Notes under the pieces: model-generated | Told to the model about the DNA's origin: nothing | What the model saw: only the letters and a program-made list of their open reading frames with translations | Database searches by the model: none | Part shown: positions 1 through 6,752 of the stretch, one piece after another | How positions within the stretch are numbered: the first letter of the stretch is position 1 | Layout: each line of letters opens with the position of its first letter | Origin: Clostridiales bacterium UBA8153 | GTDB lineage: Bacteria; Bacillota; Sulfobacillia; UBA8153 | Length of the DNA: 10,674 nt | Assembly (NCBI GenBank): GCA_003449495.1 | Contig: DMHJ01000198.1 | Location: 1 to 10,674 of the forward strand | Reading direction: 5' to 3' | Position numbers and translations under genes: made by a program

Positions 1-199
1 TGGCGGGGTCGCCGGCCACGAGCTCGTAGCCATACCCCCTCGCCTGGTAAGAGAGCAGGCGGCGAAACTCTCCCAACCAGGCGTCAAGCAGCGCCCGGTT
101 GAGAGAAGCCTTGGCCGCTCGTCCGCCACCTGCCGCGCGTCGAGCCGGGTTCCCCACTTCGAGGCGCTCAACGATCACTTGGCCGTGGGGCCTGGCCAT
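1..199 (-). CDS. TnpB / IS605 OrfB-like protein, C-terminal part (partial, probably a remnant)
   Basis: On the minus strand an open frame runs off the left window edge. From the ATG at 199 it reads VIVERLEVGNPA, then LNRALLDAWLGEFRRLL and YQARGYGYELVAGDPA. This order matches the RuvC-II region of IS200/IS605- and IS607-associated TnpB proteins: a hydrophobic strand ending in the catalytic Glu (here E11 from that Met), then the 'a.w.eF...L.yKa...G' helix and the strand just before the zinc-binding cysteines, which would lie outside the window. TnpB is an RNA-guided endonuclease carried by transposons. Upstream of about position 220 the frame stays open but becomes Pro/Arg/Gly-rich and shows no RuvC-I Asp motif or N-terminal helices. 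The copy therefore looks N-terminally truncated, and the ATG at 199 is probably only an internal methionine. It is divergent from the iron operon. The family call is fairly secure; whether it is functional is not, and I think it is not. Confidence 0.62.
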   Translation of the reverse strand, partial: MARPHGQVIVERLEVGNPARRAAGGGRAAKASLNRALLDAWLGEFRRLLSYQARGYGYELVAGDPA

Positions 200-325
200 G
201 GCGGCCGGGGCCTGGTGCGGTGGTCCCGCCGGAGGTGGTCTACTCAGGCCTGGGCCGCCGCCAGCAGGCCGGACGTCGACGGGCCGGTCCCGGCGCAAAA
301 CTGCAGGAGCACACCCCCCAGGGTA

Positions 326-354
326 TTGACAATGATTATCGGTCTTGCTATCCT
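326..354 (+). promoter_or_regulatory. Sigma-A-type promoter of the iron-uptake operon
   Basis: A perfect -35 hexamer TTGACA (326-331) is followed by a 17-bp spacer and a -10-like TATCCT (349-354, four of six consensus bases). It is the best vegetative promoter match I see in the window and faces the iron transporter genes. A start site near 360 would give a leader of about 100 nt before the ATG at 464. The Fur-like operator overlaps the -35 and spacer. The hexamers are seen directly; use as a promoter is inferred. Confidence 0.66.
327..341 (+). promoter_or_regulatory. Fur box (iron-responsive operator)
   Basis: The 15-mer TGACAATGATTATCG matches the Bacillus-type 7-1-7 Fur box TGATAATNATTATCA at 12 of its 14 fixed positions; the mismatches are C for T at position 4 and G for A at position 15. 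It covers five bases of the -35 hexamer and the start of the spacer, so a bound Fe-Fur dimer would block RNA polymerase. The next genes encode a Fe(III) ABC importer, so derepression under iron limitation is the obvious expectation. The match is seen in the sequence; regulation is inferred. Confidence 0.72.
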
Positions 355-451
355 GATCCTGGCTGAGATTGCGAATGAGTATGGTTGGCGGTCACTGGGT
401 TGGTGGCACGTAAAGGGGATGGAAACACCCAGGCCGGCTTGAAACGATGAG

Positions 452-459
452 AGGGAGGT
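452..459 (+). promoter_or_regulatory. Ribosome binding site of the iron-binding protein gene
   Basis: AGGGAGGT lies 4 nt before the ATG at 464, a near-ideal Shine-Dalgarno sequence that fixes this start. The first codons (Met-Gln-Lys-Lys-Arg) give the positively charged n-region expected of a secreted protein. Confidence 0.7.
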
Positions 460-463
460 AAGC

Positions 464-1483
464 ATGCAGAAGAAACGCATCCTGGTTGCGCTGGTGGTCG
501 CCGTCATTGCTGGAGCATTCTGGCTCGGAGGGGCGGTGGATAGGGCCGGCGCGCGAGAACAAGTGGTCAACATCTACACGTCCCGGCATTACGGGGTCGA
601 ACCCGTCTTCGACCGGTTTACCCGTGAGACCGGGATCGCCATCAGGTTCACTACCGGAAGCGATGCCGCGCTACGGGAGCGGCTACGGGCAGAAGGCGCG
701 CGGACGCCGGCGGACATGTACATTGCGGTGGATGCCGGCAACTTATGGCTGGCCGCCCGGGACGGTCTGCTGGCGGCGGTGGAGAGCCGCGTGCTGCGCG
801 AGAACATCCCGGCTCACCTCCGTGACCCCGGCAACCGTTGGTTCGGGCTTACCCAGCGCATCCGCACCATCATGTACCATCCGGCCAGGGTGACGCCGCA
901 GGAGCTGTCAACCTATGAGGCACTGGCCGATCCCAGGTGGCGGGGACGCCTGGTCATGAGACCCGCCACTCACTCGTACACCCAGTCCTTGGTGTCTAGC
1001 CTGATAGCGGCTCACGGACCGGCCAAGGCTGAGGAAGTCGTGGCGGGTTGGGTGGCCAACCGGCCGGTGCTCATCGACAGCGACACGCGCATACTGCAGG
1101 CTCTGGCTGCCGGCGAGGGCGATGTGGCCATCACCAATCACTACTATTTAGGTCGCATCCTGCAGGATAATCCCGGCTTTCCCATCCGGGTGTTCTGGGC
1201 CAACCAGGCCGACCGCGGTGCCCATGTGAACATCAGTGGAGCGGGCGTCACCGCCCACGCTCCCAACCGCGCCAATGCCGTCAAGTTGCTGGAGTGGCTG
1301 AGCGGTACGGGACAGGAGATGTTCGCCAGCACCAATCACGAGTTTCCGGCCAATCCCAGGGTCACTCCTCATCCCATCATCGCCGGCTTCGGCCGTTTCA
1401 CCGCGGATGACCTGGACTTGGGCGAGCTAGGGCGACTGCAGGCGGAAGCGGTCAAGCTTCTGGACCGGGTCGGGTATCGTTGA
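464..1483 (+). CDS. Fe(III) ABC transporter substrate-binding protein (FutA/FbpA type)
   Basis: This 339-residue exported protein should capture ferric iron outside the membrane and deliver it to the permease encoded next. Residues 1-30 are a signal sequence: basic MQKKR, a hydrophobic core to about 24, and an Ala-Gly-Ala that could be a signal peptidase I site before REQ. The mature protein opens with NIYTSRHY (36-43), the family hallmark, where Tyr43 corresponds to the first iron-ligand tyrosine. Tyr172 (in ATHSYTQSL) and the pair Tyr227-Tyr228 (in TNHYYLGR) sit where FutA-type proteins have their other ligand tyrosines. The length is normal for the family. There is no cysteine anywhere, so no lipobox, which is unusual for a Gram-positive binding protein; it may be released, anchored by an uncleaved signal, or kept in a periplasm. 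The start is fixed by AGGGAGGT at 452-459. It is the first gene after a Fur-overlapped promoter. Related binding proteins carry other oxyanions or metals, but the tyrosine set and Fur box favour iron. Confidence 0.9.
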   Translation: MQKKRILVALVVAVIAGAFWLGGAVDRAGAREQVVNIYTSRHYGVEPVFDRFTRETGIAIRFTTGSDAALRERLRAEGARTPADMYIAVDAGNLWLAARDGLLAAVESRVLRENIPAHLRDPGNRWFGLTQRIRTIMYHPARVTPQELSTYEALADPRWRGRLVMRPATHSYTQSLVSSLIAAHGPAKAEEVVAGWVANRPVLIDSDTRILQALAAGEGDVAITNHYYLGRILQDNPGFPIRVFWANQADRGAHVNISGAGVTAHAPNRANAVKLLEWLSGTGQEMFASTNHEFPANPRVTPHPIIAGFGRFTADDLDLGELGRLQAEAVKLLDRVGYR

Positions 1484-1486
1484 GCC

Positions 1487-1519
1487 GCTGCCCGGTAATC
1501 CAATCGGGGAACGGGTAGC
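1487..1519 (+). other. Intercistronic hairpin between binding-protein and permease genes
   Basis: GCTGCCCG (1487-1494) can pair with CGGGTAGC (1512-1519) over 8 bp with one G-U wobble and a 17-nt loop, just after the binding-protein stop. There is no T-run, so it is not a full intrinsic terminator. In ABC-importer operons such hairpins often protect the upstream transcript end and raise binding-protein level relative to the permease; that role here is inferred. Confidence 0.35.
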
Positions 1520-1546
1520 CCAACCCATGGAGCGAGGATCATCTAC

Positions 1547-3220
1547 ATGCCGGTTACCGGTACCGGAAAACCACCCGGGGCAGGCAGGAAGCGCCTTCGC
1601 TTCCTGTCCCTGCTTCCTTTCTTAGTGGCCGGACTCACCGTCCTGCCCGTGGCGGTGGTGGGTTCCTCCCTGCTGACGCCTACTTCCGCGGTGTGGAGCC
1701 ATCTTTGGCGCACCATCCTGCCGGAAGTGCTGGGTAACACCTTTTGGTTGCTGGTGGGGGTGGGCTTGGGGACTCTGGTCTTGGGCACGGGATTGGCCTG
1801 GCTGATTACCGCTTACGATTTCCCGGGCAGATCCGCTTTCCGCTGGCTACTGGTGTTGCCCATGGCGATACCCGCGTATATCATCGGCTTCATATACATG
1901 GCCATTTTCGATTTCGCCGGCCCGGTCCAGACGTTCTTGCGCAACGCAGGCGTTGACCCTGCCCTGCTGCCCAATATCAGATCTGGGCTTGGCGCCATCG
2001 TCGTCATGACCTTGGTGCTGTATCCTTACGTGTTTCTCCTGGCCAAGGCGGGATTCGAGGAGCAGTCGGGTTCCGCCTACGAGGCGGCCGGGGTACTGGG
2101 GTGTCAACGTAAGCAGATCTTCTTCCGGGTAGTGTTGCCCCTGGCCCGGCCTTCCATAGCGGCCGGTGTTACTTTGGCCCTCATGGAGGCCCTGGCGGAC
2201 TTTGCCACCGTCAGGTATTTCAATTTCCCCACGGTGGCCGACGGGATTCTCCGGGTCTGGCATGGACTCATGGACTTAGGCGCCGCCTCCGAGCTGGCCG
2301 GACTGCTGGCCGTTTTCGCCCTGGTGCTTTTGCTGGTAGAGCACCGCGTGCGCAGCCGGCGCGCCTACTACCAATCGCGCGGCCAGCTGCCCGGCATCCC
2401 CGTCGTTACGCTATCGGGATGGGGGGCGGTGATGGCCGCCCTGACCTGTCTGGTGGTGGTCGTGGCTGCCTTTGGCCTCCCCGCCTTCCAGCTCTTGATG
2501 TGGGCGCTCAAGGATCTGTCCGCCATCACCCCGGGTACACTGGCCGTCTACCTCCGGCTGGCCGCCAACAGCGTGACCCTGTCGCTATCGGCCGCGGCCT
2601 GCGCCGTGCTGGTGGCGCTACTCATGACCAGCCTTTCTCGCCTGGGGGGCAAGCTGTCGAGGCAGGCTGCCCGCCTGGTGACTACCGGATACGCCGTGCC
2701 GGGCGCGGTGATCGCCGTGGGGATACTGGGCCCCTTGTCCGCCCTGGATGGTGCCATCAACCGGCTGGCGGGCGATTGGTGGGGCATAACGCCCGGGCTC
2801 ATTCTCACCGGATCCCTGGTCGGGCTGGTCTATGGCTACGTGGTACGGTTTATGGCCGTTTCGTACAGCAGCATCGACGCGAGCATGGAGAAGATCCCGC
2901 CCAACACCGTGTTGGCCGCCCGGTCTCTGGGCGCCGGACCCTTCCGGCTCACCTTCGCGGTAAAGCTCCCGCTCATCCTGCCGGGGATCGTCGCCGGCTC
3001 CATCCTGGTATTTGTGGACGTGATGAAGGAGCTGCCCATCACCATGATGCTGCGGCCGCTTGGTTACGACACCCTGGCCATTTGGGTGTGGCAGATGGCC
3101 GCCGAATCCCTGTGGACCGGAACGGCCCTGCCGGCTCTGGCCATCGTCATCACCGGGCTGTTGCCCATCAAACTCCTCCTGGAACAAGCGGAAGCTAGAT
3201 CGGAGAGAAGGCAACCATGA
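1547..3220 (+). CDS. Fe(III) ABC transporter permease, two fused domains (FutB/FbpB type)
   Basis: This 557-residue integral membrane protein forms the ferric-iron channel. It has two tandem BPD-transporter permease domains, each ending in an EAA loop that docks onto the ATPase: EAAGVLGCQRKQIFFRVVLP (from 179) and LAARSLGAGPFRLTFAVKLP (from about 456). Hydrophobic segments are plentiful, including residues 20-42, 66-90, 100-122, 150-166, 204-222, 250-264, 292-316, 343-360, 383-400, 418-436, 480-495 and 528-545. The conserved stretches after the loops, LADFATVRYFNFPTV and KELPITMMLRPLGYDTLA, are typical of FbpB-like iron permeases. The double length is normal for the family, whose permeases combine both half-channels in one chain. 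The ATG is preceded by AGCGAGGA (1531-1538) at suitable spacing. The stop overlaps the next start as ATGA, indicating translational coupling. It is 63 nt downstream of the binding-protein gene. Confidence 0.93.
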   Translation: MPVTGTGKPPGAGRKRLRFLSLLPFLVAGLTVLPVAVVGSSLLTPTSAVWSHLWRTILPEVLGNTFWLLVGVGLGTLVLGTGLAWLITAYDFPGRSAFRWLLVLPMAIPAYIIGFIYMAIFDFAGPVQTFLRNAGVDPALLPNIRSGLGAIVVMTLVLYPYVFLLAKAGFEEQSGSAYEAAGVLGCQRKQIFFRVVLPLARPSIAAGVTLALMEALADFATVRYFNFPTVADGILRVWHGLMDLGAASELAGLLAVFALVLLLVEHRVRSRRAYYQSRGQLPGIPVVTLSGWGAVMAALTCLVVVVAAFGLPAFQLLMWALKDLSAITPGTLAVYLRLAANSVTLSLSAAACAVLVALLMTSLSRLGGKLSRQAARLVTTGYAVPGAVIAVGILGPLSALDGAINRLAGDWWGITPGLILTGSLVGLVYGYVVRFMAVSYSSIDASMEKIPPNTVLAARSLGAGPFRLTFAVKLPLILPGIVAGSILVFVDVMKELPITMMLRPLGYDTLAIWVWQMAAESLWTGTALPALAIVITGLLPIKLLLEQAEARSERRQP

Positions 3221-4293
3221 CCAACGGTAGTGCCGGCCTGGAAGAGCGACAGCCGGTAGCCTATGTTGAGCTGGACGGCGTGGGCAAGCGTTATGCTGAG
3301 TTGGCGGCGGTGGTGGACCTCACGTTGTCCGTCGGCCGGGGCGAATTCTTCTCGCTCTTGGGCCCTTCGGGGTGCGGCAAGACCACCACCCTGCGGGTCA
3401 TCGCCGGGCTGGAGCCTCTCACCACCGGTACGGTGGCCATCGATGGCTGCCTGGCATCGAGCCCGGGCTATACCCGGCCTCCGGAAAAGCGCGGAGTGGG
3501 CATTGTCTTCCAAGACTATGCTCTTTTCCCCCATCTGCGTGTGGAAGAAAACATAGGCTTTGGGCTACACGGGCAGGCGAAGCCGGTCGTAGCCGGCCGG
3601 GTAGCGGAGCTGCTTGAGCTGGTGGGGTTGGGGGGCATGGGTAAGAAATACCCGCACCAGCTGTCGGGTGGGCAGAAGCAGCGAGTGGCTTTGGCCAGAT
3701 CCTTGGCCCCCTGCCCCAGCGTGATGCTGTTGGATGAGCCCTTCTCCAACCTTGATGCCGAACTGCGTGAGGGCCTGCGCCGCGAAACCAAAGAGATCCT
3801 GAAGGCCGGCGGCACCACGGTGATCCTGGTCACCCACGATCAGGAAGAGGCCTTCTCGCTGTCCGACCGCATCGGCCTCCTGCATGCCGGGCGATTGGAG
3901 CAGGTAGGCACGCCCTACCAGGTCTACCATAATCCAGCCAGTCGCTTCGTCGCCGGTTTTGTGGGCAAGGTCGACTACTTTCCCGCCCGGGTCCACGGGA
4001 ACCTGCTGGTGACGGAGTTAGGCACGTTCCCTCACTACGGGGTGCCTGCCGCTGAGGTGGTCGATGTCATGGTGCGGCCCGACGATGTGCGCGTGTTCCC
4101 CGACCCCCAGGGTGAAGCGGTCATCGCCGACGCGCAATTTTTGGGTGCCGAGGCTCTCTACCGGCTGGAGCTGCCCAACGGCCAAAGCCTCCACTCGGCC
4201 GGGCTCTCGGCAAACCTGCTTCCCCGGGGAACCCGGGTGAGGCTCTCCGTCGATCTGCCCCATACCGTGTGCTTCCCGCGGTCAGGGCAGTGA
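3217..4293 (+). CDS. Fe(III) ABC transporter ATP-binding protein (FbpC/FutC type)
   Basis: This 358-residue cytoplasmic ATPase powers the importer. All nucleotide-binding motifs are intact: Walker A GPSGCGKT (49-56), Q-loop Gln99 in VFQDYALFPH, signature LSGGQ (149-153), Walker B LLDEP (171-175) with the D-loop SNLD, and the switch His207 in LVTHDQEEAF. The ~115 residues after about 240 form a TOBE-like C-terminal region as in the CysA/PotA/FbpC subgroup, including MVRPDDVRVFP, a recurrent TOBE sequence. Length and layout are standard. It starts with the ATG of an ATGA overlap with the permease stop and has AGAGAAGG a few bases upstream, so the pair should be made in step. The family alone does not distinguish iron from polyamine, sulfate or maltose; the neighbouring binding protein, permease and Fur box give the iron call. 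Confidence 0.93.
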   Translation: MTNGSAGLEERQPVAYVELDGVGKRYAELAAVVDLTLSVGRGEFFSLLGPSGCGKTTTLRVIAGLEPLTTGTVAIDGCLASSPGYTRPPEKRGVGIVFQDYALFPHLRVEENIGFGLHGQAKPVVAGRVAELLELVGLGGMGKKYPHQLSGGQKQRVALARSLAPCPSVMLLDEPFSNLDAELREGLRRETKEILKAGGTTVILVTHDQEEAFSLSDRIGLLHAGRLEQVGTPYQVYHNPASRFVAGFVGKVDYFPARVHGNLLVTELGTFPHYGVPAAEVVDVMVRPDDVRVFPDPQGEAVIADAQFLGAEALYRLELPNGQSLHSAGLSANLLPRGTRVRLSVDLPHTVCFPRSGQ

Positions 4294-4365
4294 GCAGGAA
4301 GCGGGCAGGGCCCGGCGAAATGCCCGGGAGCGGGCCGGTGCCGCCGCGAGGCGCTGCCCAAGCTG

Positions 4366-4387
4366 GAATCGAGCACCGCACCGATTC
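4366..4387 (+). other. Short hairpin in the 166-nt gap after the ATPase gene
   Basis: GAATCG (4366-4371) and CGATTC (4382-4387) form a perfect 6-bp stem with a 10-nt loop. The rest of the gap holds overlapping GC-rich inverted repeats (for example GGCCCG with CGGGCC in 4305-4336) but no T-run and no promoter I would defend. Whether the hydrolase is read through from the iron operon is therefore open. Confidence 0.22.
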
Positions 4388-4444
4388 TGCAGCGTCAAGC
4401 CGGCCGGCGCCGGGCGCGTGCGGTGCGCTCATCCGACCGGAGAA

Positions 4445-4450
4445 AAGAGG
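4445..4450 (+). promoter_or_regulatory. Ribosome binding site deciding the serine hydrolase start
   Basis: AAGAGG lies 9 nt before the ATG at 4460. The in-frame ATG at 4418 has only GC-rich sequence upstream with no Shine-Dalgarno, and the 14 residues it would add (MRCAHPTGEKRPNS) look non-native. I therefore start the gene at 4460. Confidence 0.6.
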
Positions 4451-4459
4451 CCTAATTCC

Positions 4460-5824
4460 ATGTCAACCAACGCTTCCTCAAGTCTGCAGCGGGCAACCGA
4501 CTCCATCATCGCGGACCACCTGGCAGACGGTGGTCCCGGCCTATCACTGCTGATCGGCCGGGGCAAACGCGTGCTGCTCCAGAAAGGCTATGGCATGGCT
4601 GATGTTGAACGGGGGACACCGGTGGAACCTTCCACCCGTTTTCTCATCGCCTCCGTGAGCAAGCAGTTCACGGCCATGGCCGTGATGCTACTGGAACACC
4701 AGAAGCTTTTGCGCTACGATGAGCCCATCGGTCGTTTCTTCCCGGAGTTTCCCGCCTATCGCGACCGGGTGACGGTCCGGCAATTGCTCACCCATACTTC
4801 CGGGGTCCAGGAGTATCTCAACCGAGAGTATTTCGAGGCGGTAGAGGGTGGGGCGGAGTTTGACCTACCCCAGGTACTCCAGTGTATAGCCGGGCTCGGG
4901 GAGCTGGAGTTTGCGCCGGGGGCGCGCTGGCGGTACTGCAACTCCGGCTACGTCATGCTGGGGGCCATCGTGGAGAGGGTCTCCGGCCAGAGCTTCGCCT
5001 CCTTCTTGCGTGAACACATCTTCTTGCCTCTGGGCATGACCAGCACCGAGGTGGGGGAGACCGGAGAGCACCTGCCGGGGCAGGCCCAAGGATACACCTA
5101 CCGGGCGAAGACGGACTTTGCAGCAGCCACCTATACCTTCTCGGCCAATGTGGGGTGGGCAGACGGCAACATCATTTCCACCACCGGTGACCTCTTCCGG
5201 TGGGGCCAAGCCCTCTATACCGCCAAGCTATTACCCTTGGGGAAACTGGCTGAGGCCTTCGTACCCTGTCGTCCCTTGGATCCGGCCTTTAGCCGCTACG
5301 GCTTCGGTCACCTCATCAGTGAAAGGCGCGGGGTACGGGAGGTGCATCATTCCGGGGGCATCGGTGGGTACGTGTCCCGGTTCTCCCGCTTCACCGATGA
5401 GCAGCTCACCGTGATCCTTCTCTCCAATGCTGCCGGAGTGGATCTGGCCTCCATCACCGGGTCGCTGGCCGAGCTCTTGCTCAAAGACAAACTGGCACCC
5501 ATACTTCCCGTGGAGATCGGCGAGTCCGCATTGGCGGAAGTGGCGGGCAGCTACGGCGGTAAGCCCAGGGATCTGCCGGTCAGCCTCGACATCGCCCAAT
5601 CAGCGGGCTCGCTTACCGTCACTTTCTGGGACAAGCGGCAGGCCGGCCTGGTGCCCCTGGGCCGGGACTTTTTCCGCTGCGCCGGGCCCAGCGAAGTGTA
5701 CCTGCAATTTCTTCGCGACGAGGGCGGCGCCCTTACCGCCGTCCGGGTGCTATCCTCGGGTAGCGTGAGCACGCTGCAAAAGCAGCGCGACGCTGCGGCC
5801 GTTGAGGTTACGGAGCAGGGCTAG
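4460..5824 (+). CDS. Serine hydrolase, class C beta-lactamase / penicillin-binding-protein fold
   Basis: This 454-residue protein has the three active-site motifs of the beta-lactamase-related (Pfam Beta-lactamase, COG1680) family. They are the nucleophile SxxK as S65-V-S-K68 in ASVSKQFTA, the YxN motif as Y159-C-N161, and an HSG at 297-299 (HHSGGIGGY) in the place of KTG/HxG. LLTHTSG (109-115) is the other usual signature. The catalytic domain ends near residue 335; about 120 residues then form a beta-rich tail like the lipocalin-type C-terminal domains of this family. There is no signal peptide, so it is probably cytosolic and acts as an esterase, peptidase or amidohydrolase on a small substrate rather than as an antibiotic-resistance enzyme; the substrate cannot be read from the sequence. 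It lies 166 nt after the iron ATPase gene and may be co-transcribed or independent. The start at 4460 is chosen over 4418 on the ribosome binding site. Confidence 0.85.
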   Translation: MSTNASSSLQRATDSIIADHLADGGPGLSLLIGRGKRVLLQKGYGMADVERGTPVEPSTRFLIASVSKQFTAMAVMLLEHQKLLRYDEPIGRFFPEFPAYRDRVTVRQLLTHTSGVQEYLNREYFEAVEGGAEFDLPQVLQCIAGLGELEFAPGARWRYCNSGYVMLGAIVERVSGQSFASFLREHIFLPLGMTSTEVGETGEHLPGQAQGYTYRAKTDFAAATYTFSANVGWADGNIISTTGDLFRWGQALYTAKLLPLGKLAEAFVPCRPLDPAFSRYGFGHLISERRGVREVHHSGGIGGYVSRFSRFTDEQLTVILLSNAAGVDLASITGSLAELLLKDKLAPILPVEIGESALAEVAGSYGGKPRDLPVSLDIAQSAGSLTVTFWDKRQAGLVPLGRDFFRCAGPSEVYLQFLRDEGGALTAVRVLSSGSVSTLQKQRDAAAVEVTEQG

Positions 5825-5859
5825 CGCGGGCTGGTGGGATAGAAGCACGGGACGGGTAC

Positions 5860-5888
5860 CGGGCAGCCACGATACGCCCGGCTGCCCG
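5860..5888 (+). terminator. Terminator-like hairpin after the serine hydrolase gene
   Basis: CGGGCAGCC (5860-5868) pairs perfectly with GGCTGCCCG (5880-5888) over 9 bp with an 11-nt loop, followed by the weakly T-rich TCCTTTCC. It lies 36 nt after the stop codon, where a terminator belongs. The poor T-tract makes it a marginal intrinsic terminator. Confidence 0.42.
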
Positions 5889-5910
5889 TCCTTTCCGCTT
5901 CAGGGGCCGC

Positions 5911-6105
5911 TCCCACGCAGAGAAGTTGAACGCGGCGACGAAGCCCAGCTCGAAGAAGCCACGACGGGCGTAGGCCGAGCGTAGCTGCCATCCGTCCGGG
6001 CGTTCCCCGGCGAAGGCTGAGAAGGAAGAATGAGAACTCGGTCGACATGAGCGCGACGTAGGTGGCGCAGACCAGGGCCAGCATGGCCAGGACCGCCGGC
6101 GCCGG
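5911..6105 (-). pseudogene. Relic of a DUF4173-like multi-pass membrane protein, frameshifted
   Basis: Read on the minus strand, one frame gives a membrane segment AVLAMLALVCATYVALMS followed by TEFSFFLLS down to about 6017. A second frame then continues with AFAGERPDGWQLRSAYARRG and FFELGFVAAFNFSAW down to about 5913. Joined, they match my memory of the segment found in DUF4173-family membrane proteins: a transmembrane helix, a loop with F.G..P.G and an acidic/aromatic stretch, then Y(A/V)R.GFFEL leading into the next helix. Dropping the single base A at about 6018 restores one frame (FFLL then AFAG). Upstream of about 6105 and downstream of 5911 no family resemblance remains, so both ends are missing. 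The function of the family is unknown. No start codon or ribosome binding site is associated. The family assignment is from recall, so moderate confidence; the broken state is clear if the assignment holds. Confidence 0.42.
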
Positions 6106-6120
6106 AAGCGGCCTGGAGGC

Positions 6121-6741
6121 GGTCCCGCGCCCTGGCCTACTCACCGGCGGGTTACCCTCCGGGAACACCCTTGACTGCCGGTGTTTGGCGGCCGTCCTCA
6201 CGCCCGGGATGAACCTCAGCGCCCTGAAGAACCGGCCACTTCCCGGCTCCGGCCGCCGGATCGGTCTTGAGCGGGCCATCCCTGAGCAGGCGGCCTTGAG
6301 TCCAGCCGAGCGGCAATCAGGCCCTGGCGTCCATGGCGTGGGGCCCCTAAAGCGGGCCAGGCCAGGGCAGGGGAAGGGCCTTGATCCGGCAGTATGCCGG
6401 AGCCGCAGGTGCCGGGAGGAGTCGGGAGCTAGGGCACAGAACGTCCCAACAACAGAGGAGTTTGCCAGGCCTTACTTGGGGATGGGACAGGCAGCTCGGC
6501 CGGCGTCCGGCCGCGACGGTTTCCCGGTAGAATGAAGACCCGCCCGGCAGGTTGCAGTGCCGGGGCGGTCATGCTAAGCCGGGCGACTGGTCTTGAGCTG
6601 GCGGCCCGTGAGGCAGCAAATGGGACCTTGGGGGCCCGGCCGTCCGTTGATTCGAGCAGGCCAATCCCGTACGGAAAGGAGCGAAATCCTGGCTATGGAT
6701 GCCGGCCGCACTGTTCGCAGGGCGGTGGGCGCTTCTGTGCC
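6121..6741. other. About 620 bases with no supportable gene
   Basis: Open frames on both strands here (for example the frame from 6062 to 6535 on the plus strand) translate to Pro/Arg/Gly-rich sequence with no motif, no helix or strand periodicity and no convincing ribosome binding site. I looked for tRNA arms, T-box, TPP and other riboswitch cores and 4.5S RNA and found none. Single -10-like (TAGAAT, 6528-6533) or -35-like (TTGACT near 6170) hexamers have no proper partner. Together with the membrane-protein relic on its left it reads as decayed DNA, though it must hold, or follow, the promoter of the small gene at 6753. Confidence 0.5.
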
Positions 6742-6746
6742 AGGAG
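6742..6746 (+). promoter_or_regulatory. Ribosome binding site supporting a TTG start
   Basis: AGGAG lies 6 nt before the TTG at 6753, which is in frame with the DUF4264-like conserved region. The alternative ATG at 6699 is 17 nt from the nearest AAAGGAG (6675-6681), too far for normal use. Confidence 0.45.
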
Positions 6747-6752
6747 CAACAG

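Noticed and set aside
361..385. CTGAGAT motif suggesting a TPP riboswitch in the iron leader
   Set aside because: The flanking GGGGTGC and the ACCC/GAACCTGA/GGATAATGCC elements are all missing, and the downstream genes concern iron.
332..442. Small ORF beginning MIIGLAILILAEIANEYG inside the leader
   Set aside because: Its ATG lies inside the Fur box and promoter spacer, upstream of the expected transcript start, and it has no ribosome binding site.
2419..3198. 259-codon open frame overlapping the permease
   Set aside because: It is a shadow of the permease gene in another frame, His/Arg/Gly-rich and without motifs.
4418..4459. Upstream ATG for the serine hydrolase
   Set aside because: No ribosome binding site there; ATG 4460 has AAGAGG at 9 nt.
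5821..6279. 152-codon minus-strand open frame as an intact gene
   Set aside because: Only its middle resembles a membrane segment; the better family match continues in another frame, so it is better read as a frameshifted relic.
6062..6535. 157-codon plus-strand open frame
   Set aside because: Its translation is Arg/Pro/Gly-rich with no motif, it overlaps the minus-strand relic, and it has no ribosome binding site; GC-rich DNA gives such frames by chance.
6640..6670. TTCGAGC stretch considered as a tRNA T-loop
   Set aside because: No matching T-stem, anticodon arm or acceptor stem could be folded around it.
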